64,000 nucleotides of DNA from Buchnera aphidicola (Aphis craccivora) (GCF_005082145.1 NZ_CP034897.1:372001-436000), one strand, 5' to 3'; shown: positions 41,346 to 52,149, numbered from the stretch's first letter. Notes: generated by a model not told the origin, from the letters alone. Program-made: numbers and translations.

Positions 41346-42833
41346 TTAAACTTTACTATCAAACCAACAAATATTACGAGCAGTCATAATTAATACACCA
41401 GCTTCTTCAGAATTAAGATTTTCGATATCAATTAAATCATCTACTCCTTGATTAGCTAATTCTTCTAAAGTAAATATATTTTTTTCAGCTAATTTTAATG
41501 CCAATACTTCATTCATTCCTTGTATATCTAAAAGTTTTTGTTCTATTTGTTTTTTATTTATCATTTTTTTTCGATCTAATTCGATAAGATTTAATCCTTT
41601 TTTTGCACATTCTCGAACTAATTTTACCTCTTCTTCAGTTAAAAGATTAATTGATAATAATTCATCAATTGGTATATAAGCCAGCTCTTCAAGAGAAGAA
41701 AAACCCTCTTTAACTAAAGTAGTAATAATTTTTTCATTAACATTTAAATATTTTTTAAAAATATTAAAAGCAGCAGATGCTTCTTCTTTATGTTTTATTC
41801 GTAAATCTTCTGTAGTCATTACATTTAATTCCCAACCACTAATTTGAGAAGCTAAACGAACATTTTGACCATTTCTACCAATAGCTTGAGCTAAATTGTT
41901 TGAATCTACAGCAATATCCATTGTATGATGATCCTCATCAACTATAATAGATGTAACATCTGCTGGAGCCATTGCGTTAATAACAAATTGAGCTGGATTA
42001 TCATCCCATAAAATAATATCAATACGCTCTCCACATAATTCACTCGATACCGCTTGTACTCGCGCACCTCTCATTCCTACACATGCACCTACTGGATCAA
42101 TTCGTTTATCATTAGTTTTTACTGCAATTTTAGCACGAGATCCAGGATCACGTGCCGCCGCTTTAATTTCAATAATTTCTTCACCAATTTCAGGGACTTC
42201 TATGCGAAATAATTCTATAAGCATTTCGGTTTTTGAACGACTCATAAATAATTGAGCGCCACGAGCTTCAGGATGCACACCATATAAAATACCACGAATA
42301 CGATCTCCAGGACGGAAATTTTCTCGAGGTAACATACCTTCTTTTAAAATTACAGCTTCAGCGTTATTTCCTAAGTCTAATATAAGATTATCTCTATTAA
42401 TTTTTTTTACAATACCAGTAATAATCTGTCCAATATATTTTCGAAATTGATCGACTAACATAGCACGTTCTGCTTCACGTACTTTTTGAACAATTACTTG
42501 TTTAGCAGTCTGTGTTGTAATTCTATCAAAATCAACAGAATCAATTTTATCTTCTACATAATCATTGATTTCAACTTTATCACCTTCAAAACAAGCTGCT
42601 GCCAAAGTAATTTCTTTCGTTGGGTGATTGACGATATCTACTACCATCCATCTTCTAAAAGTACTAAAATTACCAGTTTTACGATTAATGCTAACTCGAA
42701 CATCAATTTCTTGTTCATGTTTCTTTTTTGTAGCTGTTGCCAATGCAACTTCTAAAGCTTCAAAAATTTTTTCACGCGGTAGTGATTTTTCATTAGAAAC
42801 AGCTTCTACAACAGCTAAGATTTCTTTATTCAT
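41346..42833 (-). CDS. nusA: Transcription termination/antitermination factor NusA
   Basis: NusA binds RNA polymerase and nascent RNA and modulates pausing, termination and antitermination. The protein has 495 residues, exactly as in E. coli, from the ATG at 42833 ([20 protein letters not shown]); an upstream in-frame TTG adds three unmatched residues. An N-terminal polymerase-binding domain is followed by S1, two KH domains ([30 protein letters not shown]), and two acidic repeats, the last ending MTARNICWF. rimP and metY, upstream in E. coli, are absent. A hairpin terminator lies only about 43 bases before the start. Confidence 0.98.
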   Translation of the reverse strand: MNKEILAVVEAVSNEKSLPREKIFEALEVALATATKKKHEQEIDVRVSINRKTGNFSTFRRWMVVDIVNHPTKEITLAAACFEGDKVEINDYVEDKIDSVDFDRITTQTAKQVIVQKVREAERAMLVDQFRKYIGQIITGIVKKINRDNLILDLGNNAEAVILKEGMLPRENFRPGDRIRGILYGVHPEARGAQLFMSRSKTEMLIELFRIEVPEIGEEIIEIKAAARDPGSRAKIAVKTNDKRIDPVGACVGMRGARVQAVSSELCGERIDIILWDDNPAQFVINAMAPADVTSIIVDEDHHTMDIAVDSNNLAQAIGRNGQNVRLASQISGWELNVMTTEDLRIKHKEEASAAFNIFKKYLNVNEKIITTLVKEGFSSLEELAYIPIDELLSINLLTEEEVKLVRECAKKGLNLIELDRKKMINKKQIEQKLLDIQGMNEVLALKLAEKNIFTLEELANQGVDDLIDIENLNSEEAGVLIMTARNICWFDSKV

Positions 42834-42875
42834 CTTAGTCAACCTCTGAATAAATATTTTTAAATATTCTAATAA

Positions 42876-42899
42876 AAAACCCCGAAAATTCGGGGTTTT
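42876..42899 (-). terminator. Strong hairpin terminator upstream of nusA
   Basis: Perfect 11-base arms (42876-42886 and 42889-42899, with core ACCCCGAA/TTCGGGGT) form a GC-rich hairpin, and on the minus strand it is followed by six T. It ends the secG-tRNA-Leu unit, or works as an attenuator in the nusA leader, because the nusA start lies just 43 bases further on. Confidence 0.85.
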
Positions 42900-42931
42900 A
42901 GGTAATATTACCCTATTTATAAAACTAAAAT

Positions 42932-42961
42932 ATAATATTTTATTAATATATTTAATGTAAA
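42932..42961 (-). promoter_or_regulatory. Candidate nusA promoter
   Basis: On the minus strand TTTACA (complement of 42956-42961) and TATTAT (complement of 42932-42937) are separated by 18 bases, a plausible sigma-70 promoter between the tRNA gene and the hairpin. A perfect 12-base palindrome GGTAATATTACC (42901-42912) lies between it and the hairpin. In such A+T-rich sequence chance matches are frequent. Confidence 0.35.
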
Positions 42962-42984
42962 ATTTTTTATATTTTAAAAAATAA

Positions 42985-43066
42985 TACCGAGAATGGGACT
43001 TGAACCCATATGCCTTAAGGCACTATCCCCTCAAGATAGCGTGTCTACCAATTTCACCATCTCGGC
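42985..43066 (-). tRNA. leuU: tRNA-Leu (anticodon GAG)
   Basis: The minus-strand sequence starts GCCGAGATGGTGAAATTGG and folds as a class II tRNA: acceptor GCCGAGA/TCTCGGT, anticodon stem CTATC/GATAG around TTGAGGG (anticodon GAG, for CUC/CUU), a variable arm (GTGCC...GGCAT), and a T-arm with GTTCAAGTC. It matches E. coli leuU in sequence and in its place beside secG. The CCA end is not encoded, so tRNA nucleotidyltransferase is required. Confidence 0.97.
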
Positions 43067-43122
43067 TCGAATCTGATATTTATTATATTCTAAAATAACT
43101 TTAAAAAATTAAAAATTTAAAT

Positions 43123-43443
43123 CTAACGAGGTATTTCAGTGTTTAATATTTTATTTTTTTTAAAATTCAACTCTTTTTCATTATTATGATCTTCAAATAA
43201 ACTTGAATTTATTTTTTTATCGTTAATATTACATAAAATAAGACTAATTATTAAAAATAAACCAGAACATAACCCAATAATATTTATTGCAAAACTATTA
43301 CTTCGAAAACTATTGAATAATTTAATATTAGAAAAGGTGTTTGAATGCATCATATCACTTGTTCCTTTCCCTGGTTGTAATAAAATTAAAAAATTTAAAC
43401 AAATAGAAATAAAAATCAAAAAAACTAAAAAAAATAAATACAT
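43123..43443 (-). CDS. secG: Protein translocase subunit SecG
   Basis: SecG is a small inner-membrane subunit of the SecYEG channel. From the ATG at 43443 the protein has 106 residues (E. coli 110), beginning MYLFFLVFLIFIS. It has two membrane helices around a loop with the signature LLQPGKGTSDM (E. coli LQQGKGADM) and ends with a polar tail. A longer in-frame start adds 28 residues without a match; an AAGGA site lies before the chosen ATG. It is upstream of tRNA-Leu and downstream of glmM, as in E. coli. Confidence 0.94.
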   Translation of the reverse strand: MYLFFLVFLIFISICLNFLILLQPGKGTSDMMHSNTFSNIKLFNSFRSNSFAINIIGLCSGLFLIISLILCNINDKKINSSLFEDHNNEKELNFKKNKILNTEIPR

Positions 43444-43564
43444 AAAAAATAATTTTCCTTTTTTAAATAAAAGTAAAAAAATTACTATTTTGGTAAAATT
43501 TCTATTAACATATATAAATATTTTCAACTTAATTATATTTAAAAACTAACATTTTATACATTTA

Positions 43565-44898
43565 TTAAATTAACTTAATTGTATTTGAAATTGTATTAGC
43601 TATTTTTTTTATTTTATTATGATCTTGGTCTTCTATCATAACCCGAAGACAAGATTCAGTTCCAGATTTTCGAATAAAAATTCGACCAGTATCTCCTAAA
43701 ATATTTTTTGATTTTTCAATAATAGACTGAAATTTTATATTTTTTTCAAAATTTTGATCTTTTTTTAAAAAAACATTTAATAATATTTGAGGAAATAATA
43801 TTACTTGATTAGATAAACAGTATAAAGATGCATTATTTTCAATCATAATTGATAATACTTGTAAACTAGCTATAATTCCATCACCAGTAGAATGTTTATC
43901 TAATAAAATAACATGTCCTGATTGTTCCGCGCCAAGCATCCAGTTTTTTTCTTTAATTTTTTTATATATATAACGATCACCTATTTGTGCAGCAAAAAAT
44001 GGTATTCCAATTTTTTTCAAACCAAGAATAACACCCATATTAGTCATTAAAGTGCCTACTACTCCACCATTTAACTTGTTATTTTTTAAATATTGCTTTG
44101 CAATTATATAAATAATTTGATCTCCATTTACTTCATTTCCTAAATGATCTACCATAATAACACGATCTCCATCACCATCAAATGCTAATCCAATATCAGC
44201 TTTATTTTCAATTACTAATTTTTTTAACTCAACGGTATTGGTAGATCCTGAATTTTTATTAATATTAATGCCATTTGGATAAATAGAATAAGTTATTACA
44301 TTTGCTCCTAAATCTTGAAAAATTTTAGGCGCTATATTATAAGCTGATCCATTAGCACAATCTAATACAATAGTAAATTTAGATAAGTTCATATTTTTAG
44401 GAAATGTATTTTTACAAAAATCAATATATTTTTTTTTAGAATTATTTATTTTTTTAGAAAATCCAAAATTTTTTACATAAGAAAAATCATAAAGAGGATT
44501 ATTTAATTCTTTTTCAATTGAAATTTCTATATCTCTAGTTATTTTAGTTCCGTTTTTAGAAAATATTTTTATTCCATTATCATCAAAAGCATTATGAGAT
44601 GCTGAAATAATAATGCCTGCTGAAGCATTTAAAGATTGTGTTAAATATGCAATTGCAGATGTAGGTATACACCCAGCTGATAAAGTAGAAATTCCTTTTG
44701 ACAGAATACCAAATTCTAAAGAATACTGAAGCATAGATCCTGAAATACGAGTATCTCTTCCAATAATAATTTTTTTTTATTTTCACCTAAAATAGTTCCA
44801 ATAATTTGTCCTAATTTTAACATAAAATCTGGAGTTATTGGTTGTTTACCTACTTTTCCACGTATTCCATCTGTTTTAAAGTATTGAAAATTTTTCAT
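43565..44898 (-). CDS. glmM: Phosphoglucosamine mutase GlmM, split by a one-base frameshift
   Basis: GlmM converts glucosamine-6-P to glucosamine-1-P on the way to UDP-GlcNAc and peptidoglycan. The gene starts ATG at 44898 ([20 protein letters not shown]), then goes out of frame at nine adenines (44770-44778). Adding one adenine restores [17 protein letters not shown] and a 444-residue protein, against 445 in E. coli. Everything after the run is intact, including [11 protein letters not shown] with the phosphorylated serine, AFDGDGDRV and RKSGTES. Without correction, translation ends after 60 residues. Since the rest is well conserved, rescue by RNA polymerase slippage at the A-run is likely; sequencing error or recent inactivation cannot be excluded. 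Confidence 0.92.
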
Positions 44899-44982
44899 GT
44901 TAATTTATCTCTATTTTAAACAATGTATAAATATAAAATTATAAAATATTTAATATTTTAAAAAAATCTGTTTTTTAAAAAC

Positions 44983-45017
44983 AAGATGAAGTTATAATAA
45001 TTTTATTACTTCATCTT
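44983..45017 (-). terminator. Terminator downstream of ftsH
   Basis: The arms AAGATGAAGT (44983-44992) and ACTTCATCTT (45008-45017) are perfect complements with a 15-base loop. On the minus strand the stem is followed by GTTTTT. It separates ftsH from glmM; folP, between them in E. coli, is absent. Confidence 0.75.
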
Positions 45018-45136
45018 ATTTCAGTGTTTGTTAAAATATAATATTAATTATATTAAACTTTTACGTAATTTAATACGTATTTAATAATTAATATGCGATA
45101 TTATTGTTAATTTAATTATAATATTGGTAATATATT

Positions 45137-46978
45137 TTAATTTTGATTCATTTCAGACCATCCTTTTGGTTTTCGAACTTCTTTTCTTTCCATTAAATCG
45201 TCTATTTGAACAGAATCAATGGTTTCGTATTTTATTAAAGCATTTTTCATAGCATGTAAAATATCAATATTTTCATTTAAAATATTTTTAGCTCGATTAT
45301 AATTTACTTCTATTAACAATTTAACTTCTTCATCAATAATTCTAGCGGTTTCATCAGACATATGTTTTGCTTTAGCTACTGTTCGACCTAAAAATATTTC
45401 TCCTTCTTCTTCAGCGTATAATAAAGGACCCAATTTATCTGAAAACCCCCATTGAGTTACCATATTTCGTGCTAAATTTGTAGCTACTTTAATATCATTA
45501 AAAGCGCCAGTAGACACTTTTTTAGAACCATAAATAATTTCTTCTGCTAAACGACCGCCATACAAAGTAGATATTTGACTCTCTAATTTTTGCCTACTAA
45601 TACTGAATGTGTCTGATTCTGGTAAAAAAAAAGTAATACCTAATGCTTGGCCTCTAGGGATAATCGTAACTTTATGAGCAGGATCATGATCTGGTACTAA
45701 TCTTCCAACAATCACATGACCAGCTTCATGATATGCCGTAGATTCTTTTTGAAAATCACTCATCACCATTGATTTACGTTCAGAACCCATCATAATTTTA
45801 TCTTTTGCTTTTTCAAATTCAATCATAGAAACGACACGGTTGTTTAAACGAGCTGCAAATAATGCTGCTTCATTTACTAGATTGGCTAAATCTGCACCTG
45901 AAAAACCTGGTGTTCCGCGAGCAATGATTAAAGGGTCAACATCTTTAGATAAAGGCACTTTTCGCATGTGTACTTTTAATATTTGTTCTCTTCCACGAAT
46001 ATCTGGAAGTGGTACAATAACTTGACGATCAAATCGACCTGGACGTAATAAAGCAGGATCTAAAACATCTGGTCTATTAGTAGCAGCTATTAAAATTACA
46101 CCCTCATTGCCATCAAAACCGTCCATTTCTACTAACATTTGATTAAGTGTTTGTTCTCTTTCATCATGTCCACCGCCTAATCCAGCGCCTCTTTGCCGTC
46201 CTACTGCATCAATTTCATCAATAAATATAATACATGGTGCATTTTTTCTAGAGTGTTCAAACATATCTCTTACTCTTGACGCACCTACTCCAACAAACAT
46301 TTCAACAAAATCAGAACCAGAAATTGTGAAGAATGGAACTTTTGCTTCTCCTGCAATTGCTTTTGCAAGCAATGTCTTCCCAGTTCCAGGAGGACCTACC
46401 ATAAGTACACCTTTAGGTATTTTACCTCCTAATTTCTGAAATCGACTAGGTTCTTTTAAATATTCAACTAATTCACTTACTTCCTCTTTAGCTTCATCGC
46501 ACCCCGCAACATCATCAAAAGTAGTTTTAATTTCATCTTCTGATAACATTCGAGCTTTACTTTTACCAAAAGACATGGCTCCTTTTCCGCCACCCATTTG
46601 CATCTGACGCATAAAAAAAATCCATACGCCAATTAGCAACAACATAGGAAACCAAGAAACAAATATAGAAAATAAAATACTCGGTTCTTCTGGAATTTCT
46701 CCCATAACTTTAACATTTTTTGTTATAAGATTGTCTAATAACTTAGGATCATTTATAGGAATATAAGTAGTATATTTATTGCTGTCTTTTTTAGTAACAC
46801 TAATCGTCCGTCCATTAATATATACCTCACGGACCTGATCTTGATTAACTTCTGATAAAAAAGTAGAATAATCAACTCTGTGACTATTTGAATCACTAGT
46901 ATTAAAGTTTTGAAAAACAGACATTAAAATCACTGTAATTACTAACCAAAATATCAGGTTTTTAACCATGTCACTCAA
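45137..46978 (-). CDS. ftsH: ATP-dependent zinc metalloprotease FtsH
   Basis: FtsH is a hexameric inner-membrane AAA+ protease that degrades misfolded membrane proteins and regulators such as LpxC in E. coli. The 613-residue protein has two N-terminal membrane helices, Walker A GPPGTGKT, Walker B IIFIDEID, the SRH region [19 protein letters not shown], and the zinc site HEAGH. It ends shortly after KGWSEM, lacking the ~30-residue polar tail of E. coli. The TTG at 46978 lies 8 bases after AGAGG and gives MSDMVKNL, matching E. coli; ATG at 46969 is the alternative. rlmE is upstream. Confidence 0.97.
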   Translation of the reverse strand: MSDMVKNLIFWLVITVILMSVFQNFNTSDSNSHRVDYSTFLSEVNQDQVREVYINGRTISVTKKDSNKYTTYIPINDPKLLDNLITKNVKVMGEIPEEPSILFSIFVSWFPMLLLIGVWIFFMRQMQMGGGKGAMSFGKSKARMLSEDEIKTTFDDVAGCDEAKEEVSELVEYLKEPSRFQKLGGKIPKGVLMVGPPGTGKTLLAKAIAGEAKVPFFTISGSDFVEMFVGVGASRVRDMFEHSRKNAPCIIFIDEIDAVGRQRGAGLGGGHDEREQTLNQMLVEMDGFDGNEGVILIAATNRPDVLDPALLRPGRFDRQVIVPLPDIRGREQILKVHMRKVPLSKDVDPLIIARGTPGFSGADLANLVNEAALFAARLNNRVVSMIEFEKAKDKIMMGSERKSMVMSDFQKESTAYHEAGHVIVGRLVPDHDPAHKVTIIPRGQALGITFFLPESDTFSISRQKLESQISTLYGGRLAEEIIYGSKKVSTGAFNDIKVATNLARNMVTQWGFSDKLGPLLYAEEEGEIFLGRTVAKAKHMSDETARIIDEEVKLLIEVNYNRAKNILNENIDILHAMKNALIKYETIDSVQIDDLMERKEVRKPKGWSEMNQN

Positions 46979-47049
46979 GGGAACAACCTCTCATTACATC
47001 TATTTTAAAAAACAACGAAGATTTAAAAGTCTAGAAATAAAATAATATT

Positions 47050-47670
47050 TTATCTGGTCGCTAGAATGAATATTTCTCGTGATCTTGATCGAGAAGTTTT
47101 TGGTTTACAAATTTTAATTTTTGAAAACAACGTTCTAATTTCTTTAAAAAATTCATTTAAACCTTCTCCATGAAAAGATTTTACTAAAAAAACACCATTT
47201 TTTGCTAATACAAATCTAGATATTTTAAGAGCTATTTTACAAATTTCTATAATACGCGGCATATCAACAGACCAACAACCTGTAATATTAGGCGCCATAT
47301 CCGACATAACTACATTAAAAGTTTTATTAGATAAATTATTTAATATAAAATTTAATGTATTTACATTTCGAAAATCTCCTTGAAAAAATTTAACTCCTGT
47401 TATTTTTTTCATAGGTAATATATCATATGCTAAAATAGATCCTGTTTTTCCAATTTTATTAACTGCGTATTGCGACCAACCTCCTGGAGAAGCGCCTAAA
47501 TCAATAATGTTCATTCCAGGTTTAAATAACTTGTTATTCTTATCAATTTCTTTTAATTTAAACCAAGATCTAGATCGAATTTTATTTTTTTTTGCTTCTT
47601 TAACATATTTATCTTGAAAATGTTCTAATAACCAACGCTTAGAACTATTTGATTTATTCTTTATAATCAT
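47050..47670 (-). CDS. rlmE: 23S rRNA 2'-O-methyltransferase RlmE (FtsJ)
   Basis: RlmE methylates U2552 in the A-loop of 23S rRNA during late 50S assembly. From the ATG at 47670 the protein has 206 residues (E. coli 209). It has KRWLLEHFQDKYVKEAKK, the SAM motif DLGASPGGWSQY, MSDMAPN, and KSFHGEG; the K-D-K-E catalytic set appears complete. A longer frame adds 14 residues with no match. In E. coli rlmE is upstream of ftsH, as here; yhbY next to it is absent. Confidence 0.95.
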   Translation of the reverse strand: MIIKNKSNSSKRWLLEHFQDKYVKEAKKNKIRSRSWFKLKEIDKNNKLFKPGMNIIDLGASPGGWSQYAVNKIGKTGSILAYDILPMKKITGVKFFQGDFRNVNTLNFILNNLSNKTFNVVMSDMAPNITGCWSVDMPRIIEICKIALKISRFVLAKNGVFLVKSFHGEGLNEFFKEIRTLFSKIKICKPKTSRSRSREIFILATR

Positions 47671-47736
47671 ATTATTTGATTCTTTTATAATATTTATAAT
47701 AAATCTCATCACTATATATTTAAATAAATTGTTAAT

Positions 47737-48216
47737 TTAAATATAATCTATCTTTAAAATTTTGTATTTAATATTACCAGAAGGTGTAAATATAGTAGCA
47801 ATAGTGTTAACAGTTTTTCCAATTAAACCCCTCGACATTGGAGAATTAATTGAGATTAAATTCTTTTTAAAATCAGATTCATCATCACCTACAATCTGAT
47901 AAGTAAATATTTCATTACTTTGTATGTTTAAAATAGTTACTGTAGAGCCAAATACAACTCTTCCATCGTTAGGTATTTTAGTGATATCTATAATTTGACA
48001 ATTAGATAGTTTTAATTCTATATCTTTTATTCGTCCTTCACAAAAACTTTGCTCTTCACGAGCAGAGTGATATTCAGCGTTCTCTTTTAAATCACCATGT
48101 TCTCTAGCTTTTGCTATTTCAATAATAATACGGGGACGTTTTGTGTTTTTTAATTGTTCAAGTTCTTTACGAAGTTTTTCAGCACCTCTAACAGTCATTG
48201 GAATTAAATGAACCAT
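47737..48216 (-). CDS. greA: Transcript cleavage factor GreA
   Basis: GreA rescues backtracked RNA polymerase by stimulating transcript cleavage. The 159-residue protein has the N-terminal coiled coil with the acidic tip ([18 protein letters not shown]) and the C-terminal FKBP-like domain ([10 protein letters not shown]). GAGGT lies 8 bases before the ATG. It is upstream of rlmE on the same strand. Confidence 0.97.
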   Translation of the reverse strand: MVHLIPMTVRGAEKLRKELEQLKNTKRPRIIIEIAKAREHGDLKENAEYHSAREEQSFCEGRIKDIELKLSNCQIIDITKIPNDGRVVFGSTVTILNIQSNEIFTYQIVGDDESDFKKNLISINSPMSRGLIGKTVNTIATIFTPSGNIKYKILKIDYI

Positions 48217-48731
48217 ATAACATACCTCATTTTTTTCTAAAAGAATATAAAACTATTAATTTAAAAAATACTAAAAATTTTTTATATGATTTTTTAAAAT
48301 AAAATATATTTTTAAGAAAAAAGATTTAATTTTTATTAAATATTTTTAAAAATTAAATTATTTATATACTTCAATAAATAATTAAAATAAAAAATATAGT
48401 AATATTAATACATCATTGATAAAATCTAATTAAAGTAAAAACTAAAATTTTTAATTTTATTTAGATCTTACCTCATATCTACTATTAAATTATTTTAGTA
48501 TGTAAAAATTTATCAAAAATTTTAATTTTTTAAAAATATTAATATATGCACCATAATATTAAACAAAAATAAACGTATCTATATTAATGTAAAAAATAAA
48601 ATTTATCAAAAATTTCAATTTTATGAAGCAAAAGTTCTTATTAATATTTAATATAAATTTAAAAATATATTTATGTGTATAATATTTAAAATATTTACAT
48701 TTTAACAAAATTAATTTTAAGTATATTTAAC
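48217..48731. other. Large divergent greA/ibaG intergenic region
   Basis: This 515-base, extremely A+T-rich gap lies between divergent greA and ibaG. I see no open frame of any family and no RNA gene. It contains a 24-base direct repeat (48506-48529 and 48599-48622) with one mismatch and a TATAAT at 48678-48683 that could be the -10 box for ibaG-murA. It may be the remains of a deleted gene or a promoter region. Confidence 0.5.
48506..48622. repeat. Imperfect 24-base direct repeat pair
   Basis: AAATTTATCAAAAATTT followed by T/C and AATTTT occurs at 48506-48529 and again at 48599-48622, 93 bases apart, differing at a single position. It is low complexity, so chance is possible, but 23 of 24 matches including TATC is more than expected at this spacing. 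Confidence 0.4.
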
Positions 48732-48986
48732 ATGGATAATAAAAAAATAATATCGATACTAAACCAAAAACTAAATTTAGAACAAATATATGTTACAGGA
48801 GATAATAATCATATCAAAATAATTGCAATAGGAGATATATTTAAAGGTGTTAATCAAGTAAAAAGACAGCAAATAATTTATAAACCTTTAATTGATATGA
48901 TTCTAGAAAAAAAAATTCACGCTTTATCTATCACAACATACACAAAGGAAGAATGGAAAAAAAATAATAAAAATAATATTAGTTAA
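48732..48986 (+). CDS. ibaG: BolA-family iron metabolism protein IbaG (YrbA)
   Basis: IbaG is a small BolA-like protein that forms complexes with monothiol glutaredoxin in iron-sulfur handling. The 84-residue protein has the E. coli length and matches throughout, including YVTGDNNHIKIIAIGD, the RQQIIYKPL segment with conserved residues, and HALSITTYTKEEW. It is adjacent to murA, as in E. coli; the upstream mla genes of E. coli are not present. Confidence 0.95.
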   Translation: MDNKKIISILNQKLNLEQIYVTGDNNHIKIIAIGDIFKGVNQVKRQQIIYKPLIDMILEKKIHALSITTYTKEEWKKNNKNNIS

Positions 48987-49019
48987 ATATTTAAAAATAA
49001 TATAGAGATTTAATAATGA

Positions 49020-50273
49020 ATGAATAAGTTAAATATAGAAGGTAATAAAAAATTAAATGGCAATGTATTAATTTCTGGTTCTAAAAATGCTGCTTTGCCT
49101 ATATTATTTATGACAATATTAACAAAAGAAAAAATTGAAATTAGTAATATTCCAAAATTAACAGATATTAAAGTAGCAATTAAACTACTTAAATCTTTAG
49201 GAGCAAAAATAGTAAATAAAAAAAAAATATTATATATTGACCCAAGTAAAATTAACATTTCTAGTCCTCCATATAATTTAATTCAAAAAATAAGAGCATC
49301 TATATGGATGTTAAGTCCTCTTTTAATGCGATTTGGTAAAGCTAAAATATTTTTTCCAGGAGGTTGTAAGATAGGTTGCAGACCTATTGACCTTCATTTA
49401 AAAGGTTTGGAAGAACTAGGAGCTCAAATTATTCAAGAAAACAATTATATTACTGCATCTATTATAAAACCTCTTAAGGGAAAATATATTTATTTAGAAA
49501 AAATTAGTGTTGGAGCAACTATTACTATTATGAGCGCTGCAACTTTAGCAGAAGGTATTACCATTATAGATAATGCTGCTCAAGAACCAGAAATTGTTGA
49601 TGTTGCAAAATTCTTAAATACTTTAGGGGCTAATATTACTGGAGCAGGAAGTAATAAAATATATATAAAAGGAGTATTAAAACTAAGAGGTGGCCGTCAT
49701 AAAGTAATACCAGATAGAATTGAAACAGGAACTTTTTTAATAGCCGCTGCAATTTCTAAAGGATTTATTATATGCAATAATACTGAACCAAAACATTTAA
49801 CAAGTGTATTAAAAAAATTATCTGAAACTGGTGCATATATAAAAACTGGGAAAAATTGGATTAAATTAGATATGCAAGAAAAAATACCCAAAGCTGTAAA
49901 TATTACAACTGCTCCATACCCAGGTTTTCCAACTGATATGCAACCACAATTTGCTTTATTAAATAGTATTTCTAAAGGTAAAAGTATTATTATTGAAAAT
50001 ATATTTGAGAATCGTTTTGCTTATGCTAAAGAATTAATTAAAATGGGCGCCAAAATAAAGATTAAAAATAATTGTATTTTTTGTAAAGGTGTTAAAAATT
50101 TATTTTCAAAAACTCTTTTCTCTACTGATTTAAGAAGTTCAGCTACATTAATTTTAGCGGGTTGTATTGCAAAAGGAATTACAGTAGTTAATAATATTCA
50201 TCATTTTAAAAGAGGGTATGAATCATTTCCAAAAAAATTGAACAAATTAGGTGCAAATATTCAAAATATATAA
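49020..50273 (+). CDS. murA: UDP-GlcNAc 1-carboxyvinyltransferase MurA
   Basis: MurA transfers enolpyruvate from PEP to UDP-GlcNAc, the first committed step in peptidoglycan synthesis. The 417-residue protein has GSKNAALPILF, IRASIWMLSPLL, and the catalytic cysteine (Cys116) in PGGCKIGCRP, the fosfomycin target. DRIETGTFLIAAAIS and GFPTDMQPQF are also present. The ATG at 49020 gives MNKLNIEG, matching E. coli MDKFRVQG. Another ATG four bases earlier (49016) is out of frame and reads ATG AAT GAA TAA, overlapping the true start. Confidence 0.97.
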   Translation: MNKLNIEGNKKLNGNVLISGSKNAALPILFMTILTKEKIEISNIPKLTDIKVAIKLLKSLGAKIVNKKKILYIDPSKINISSPPYNLIQKIRASIWMLSPLLMRFGKAKIFFPGGCKIGCRPIDLHLKGLEELGAQIIQENNYITASIIKPLKGKYIYLEKISVGATITIMSAATLAEGITIIDNAAQEPEIVDVAKFLNTLGANITGAGSNKIYIKGVLKLRGGRHKVIPDRIETGTFLIAAAISKGFIICNNTEPKHLTSVLKKLSETGAYIKTGKNWIKLDMQEKIPKAVNITTAPYPGFPTDMQPQFALLNSISKGKSIIIENIFENRFAYAKELIKMGAKIKIKNNCIFCKGVKNLFSKTLFSTDLRSSATLILAGCIAKGITVVNNIHHFKRGYESFPKKLNKLGANIQNI

Positions 50274-50356
50274 TAACTTTTTAATTATTTAAAATAACTT
50301 ATAAAGAATTATTAATATTTTATTTTCAAAACAAACAGAAAGAATTGGAGTATTAT

Positions 50357-50677
50357 ATGTATGCAGTTTTTTTAAGTGGTGGCAAACAATATCGAGTTAA
50401 AAAAAATCAAGTAATACAGTTAGAAAAATTAAATTACCCAAAAGGCTCAATAATTGAATTAAAAAATATTTTAATGATTTCAAATAAAGAAAAAACAAAA
50501 ATAGGAAATCCTTTTTTAAATGGAATTAAAGTTAAAGCTTATGTTGAAAATCATGGTAGATCTAAAAAAATTAAAGTACTAAAGTTTAATCGTCGTAAAC
50601 ATTATAGAAAACAACAAGGTCATCGTCAATATTTTACTAATGTAAAAATTATAGATATTAATCATATAGAGAACTAA
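50357..50677 (+). CDS. rplU: 50S ribosomal protein L21
   Basis: L21 binds 23S rRNA domain VI. From the ATG at 50357 the 106-residue product begins [18 protein letters not shown], matching E. coli; an upstream TTG would add four residues and overlap the GGAG ribosome binding site. The [13 protein letters not shown] block is typical. rpmA follows directly. Confidence 0.98.
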   Translation: MYAVFLSGGKQYRVKKNQVIQLEKLNYPKGSIIELKNILMISNKEKTKIGNPFLNGIKVKAYVENHGRSKKIKVLKFNRRKHYRKQQGHRQYFTNVKIIDINHIEN

Positions 50678-50678
50678 A

Positions 50679-50933
50679 ATGGCACATAAAAAAGCTGGTG
50701 GTTCCACAAGGAACGGAAGAGATTCTAATGCTCAAAGATTAGGTGTAAAGCGTTTTGGAGGTGAATTAGTATCCGCAGGTAGCATTATTGTAAGACAGAG
50801 AGGAACTAAATTTCATCCAGGGAAAAATGTAGGTTGCGGAAAAGATCACACTATTTTTGCTACTGTTAAAGGAAAAATAGAATTTAAAAAAAAAGGAATA
50901 AAAAAAAGAACATATATTAACATTATTAACTAA
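50679..50933 (+). CDS. rpmA: 50S ribosomal protein L27
   Basis: L27 reaches the peptidyl transferase centre with its N-terminus. The 84-residue protein begins [20 protein letters not shown] and includes [19 protein letters not shown], as in E. coli. It starts one base after the rplU stop and ends in a terminator. Confidence 0.98.
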   Translation: MAHKKAGGSTRNGRDSNAQRLGVKRFGGELVSAGSIIVRQRGTKFHPGKNVGCGKDHTIFATVKGKIEFKKKGIKKRTYINIIN

Positions 50934-50964
50934 TAAAAAATTAAAAAAGTTAATATTTTTAAAA

Positions 50965-50982
50965 ACCCCTTTTTTGAGGGGT
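50965..50982 (+). terminator. Terminator after rpmA
   Basis: ACCCCT (50965-50970) pairs with AGGGGT (50977-50982) around a 6-base loop, followed by ATTATTTTTTT: a classical intrinsic terminator of the rplU-rpmA unit. obgE follows 64 bases later and so needs read-through or its own promoter. Confidence 0.8.
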
Positions 50983-51036
50983 ATTATTTTTTTATAAATA
51001 ATACATTTTTAAAATTGTATTTGTTTTAAAAAATAA

Positions 51037-52047
<1,011 letters not shown>

Positions 52048-52114
52048 AATTTTTTTCTTATTTTATTTATTTGATTTTTAGTTTTTTAAAATATAAAAAT
52101 CATGAAAATTAATA

Positions 52115-52149
52115 AAAGAACTCGGTTTGTTACAAAAACCAAGTTCTTT
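52115..52149. terminator. Bidirectional terminator between obgE and rpsI
   Basis: The arms at 52115-52128 and 52136-52149 (AAAGAACT-C-GGTTT with its complement) pair except for one mismatch, around a 7-base loop. It lies between convergent genes and can serve both directions. Confidence 0.75.

Noticed and set aside
43444..43527. Longer SecG start
   Set aside because: It adds a basic, hydrophobic 28-residue stretch not found in SecG; the ATG at 43443 has an AAGGA site and aligns with E. coli.
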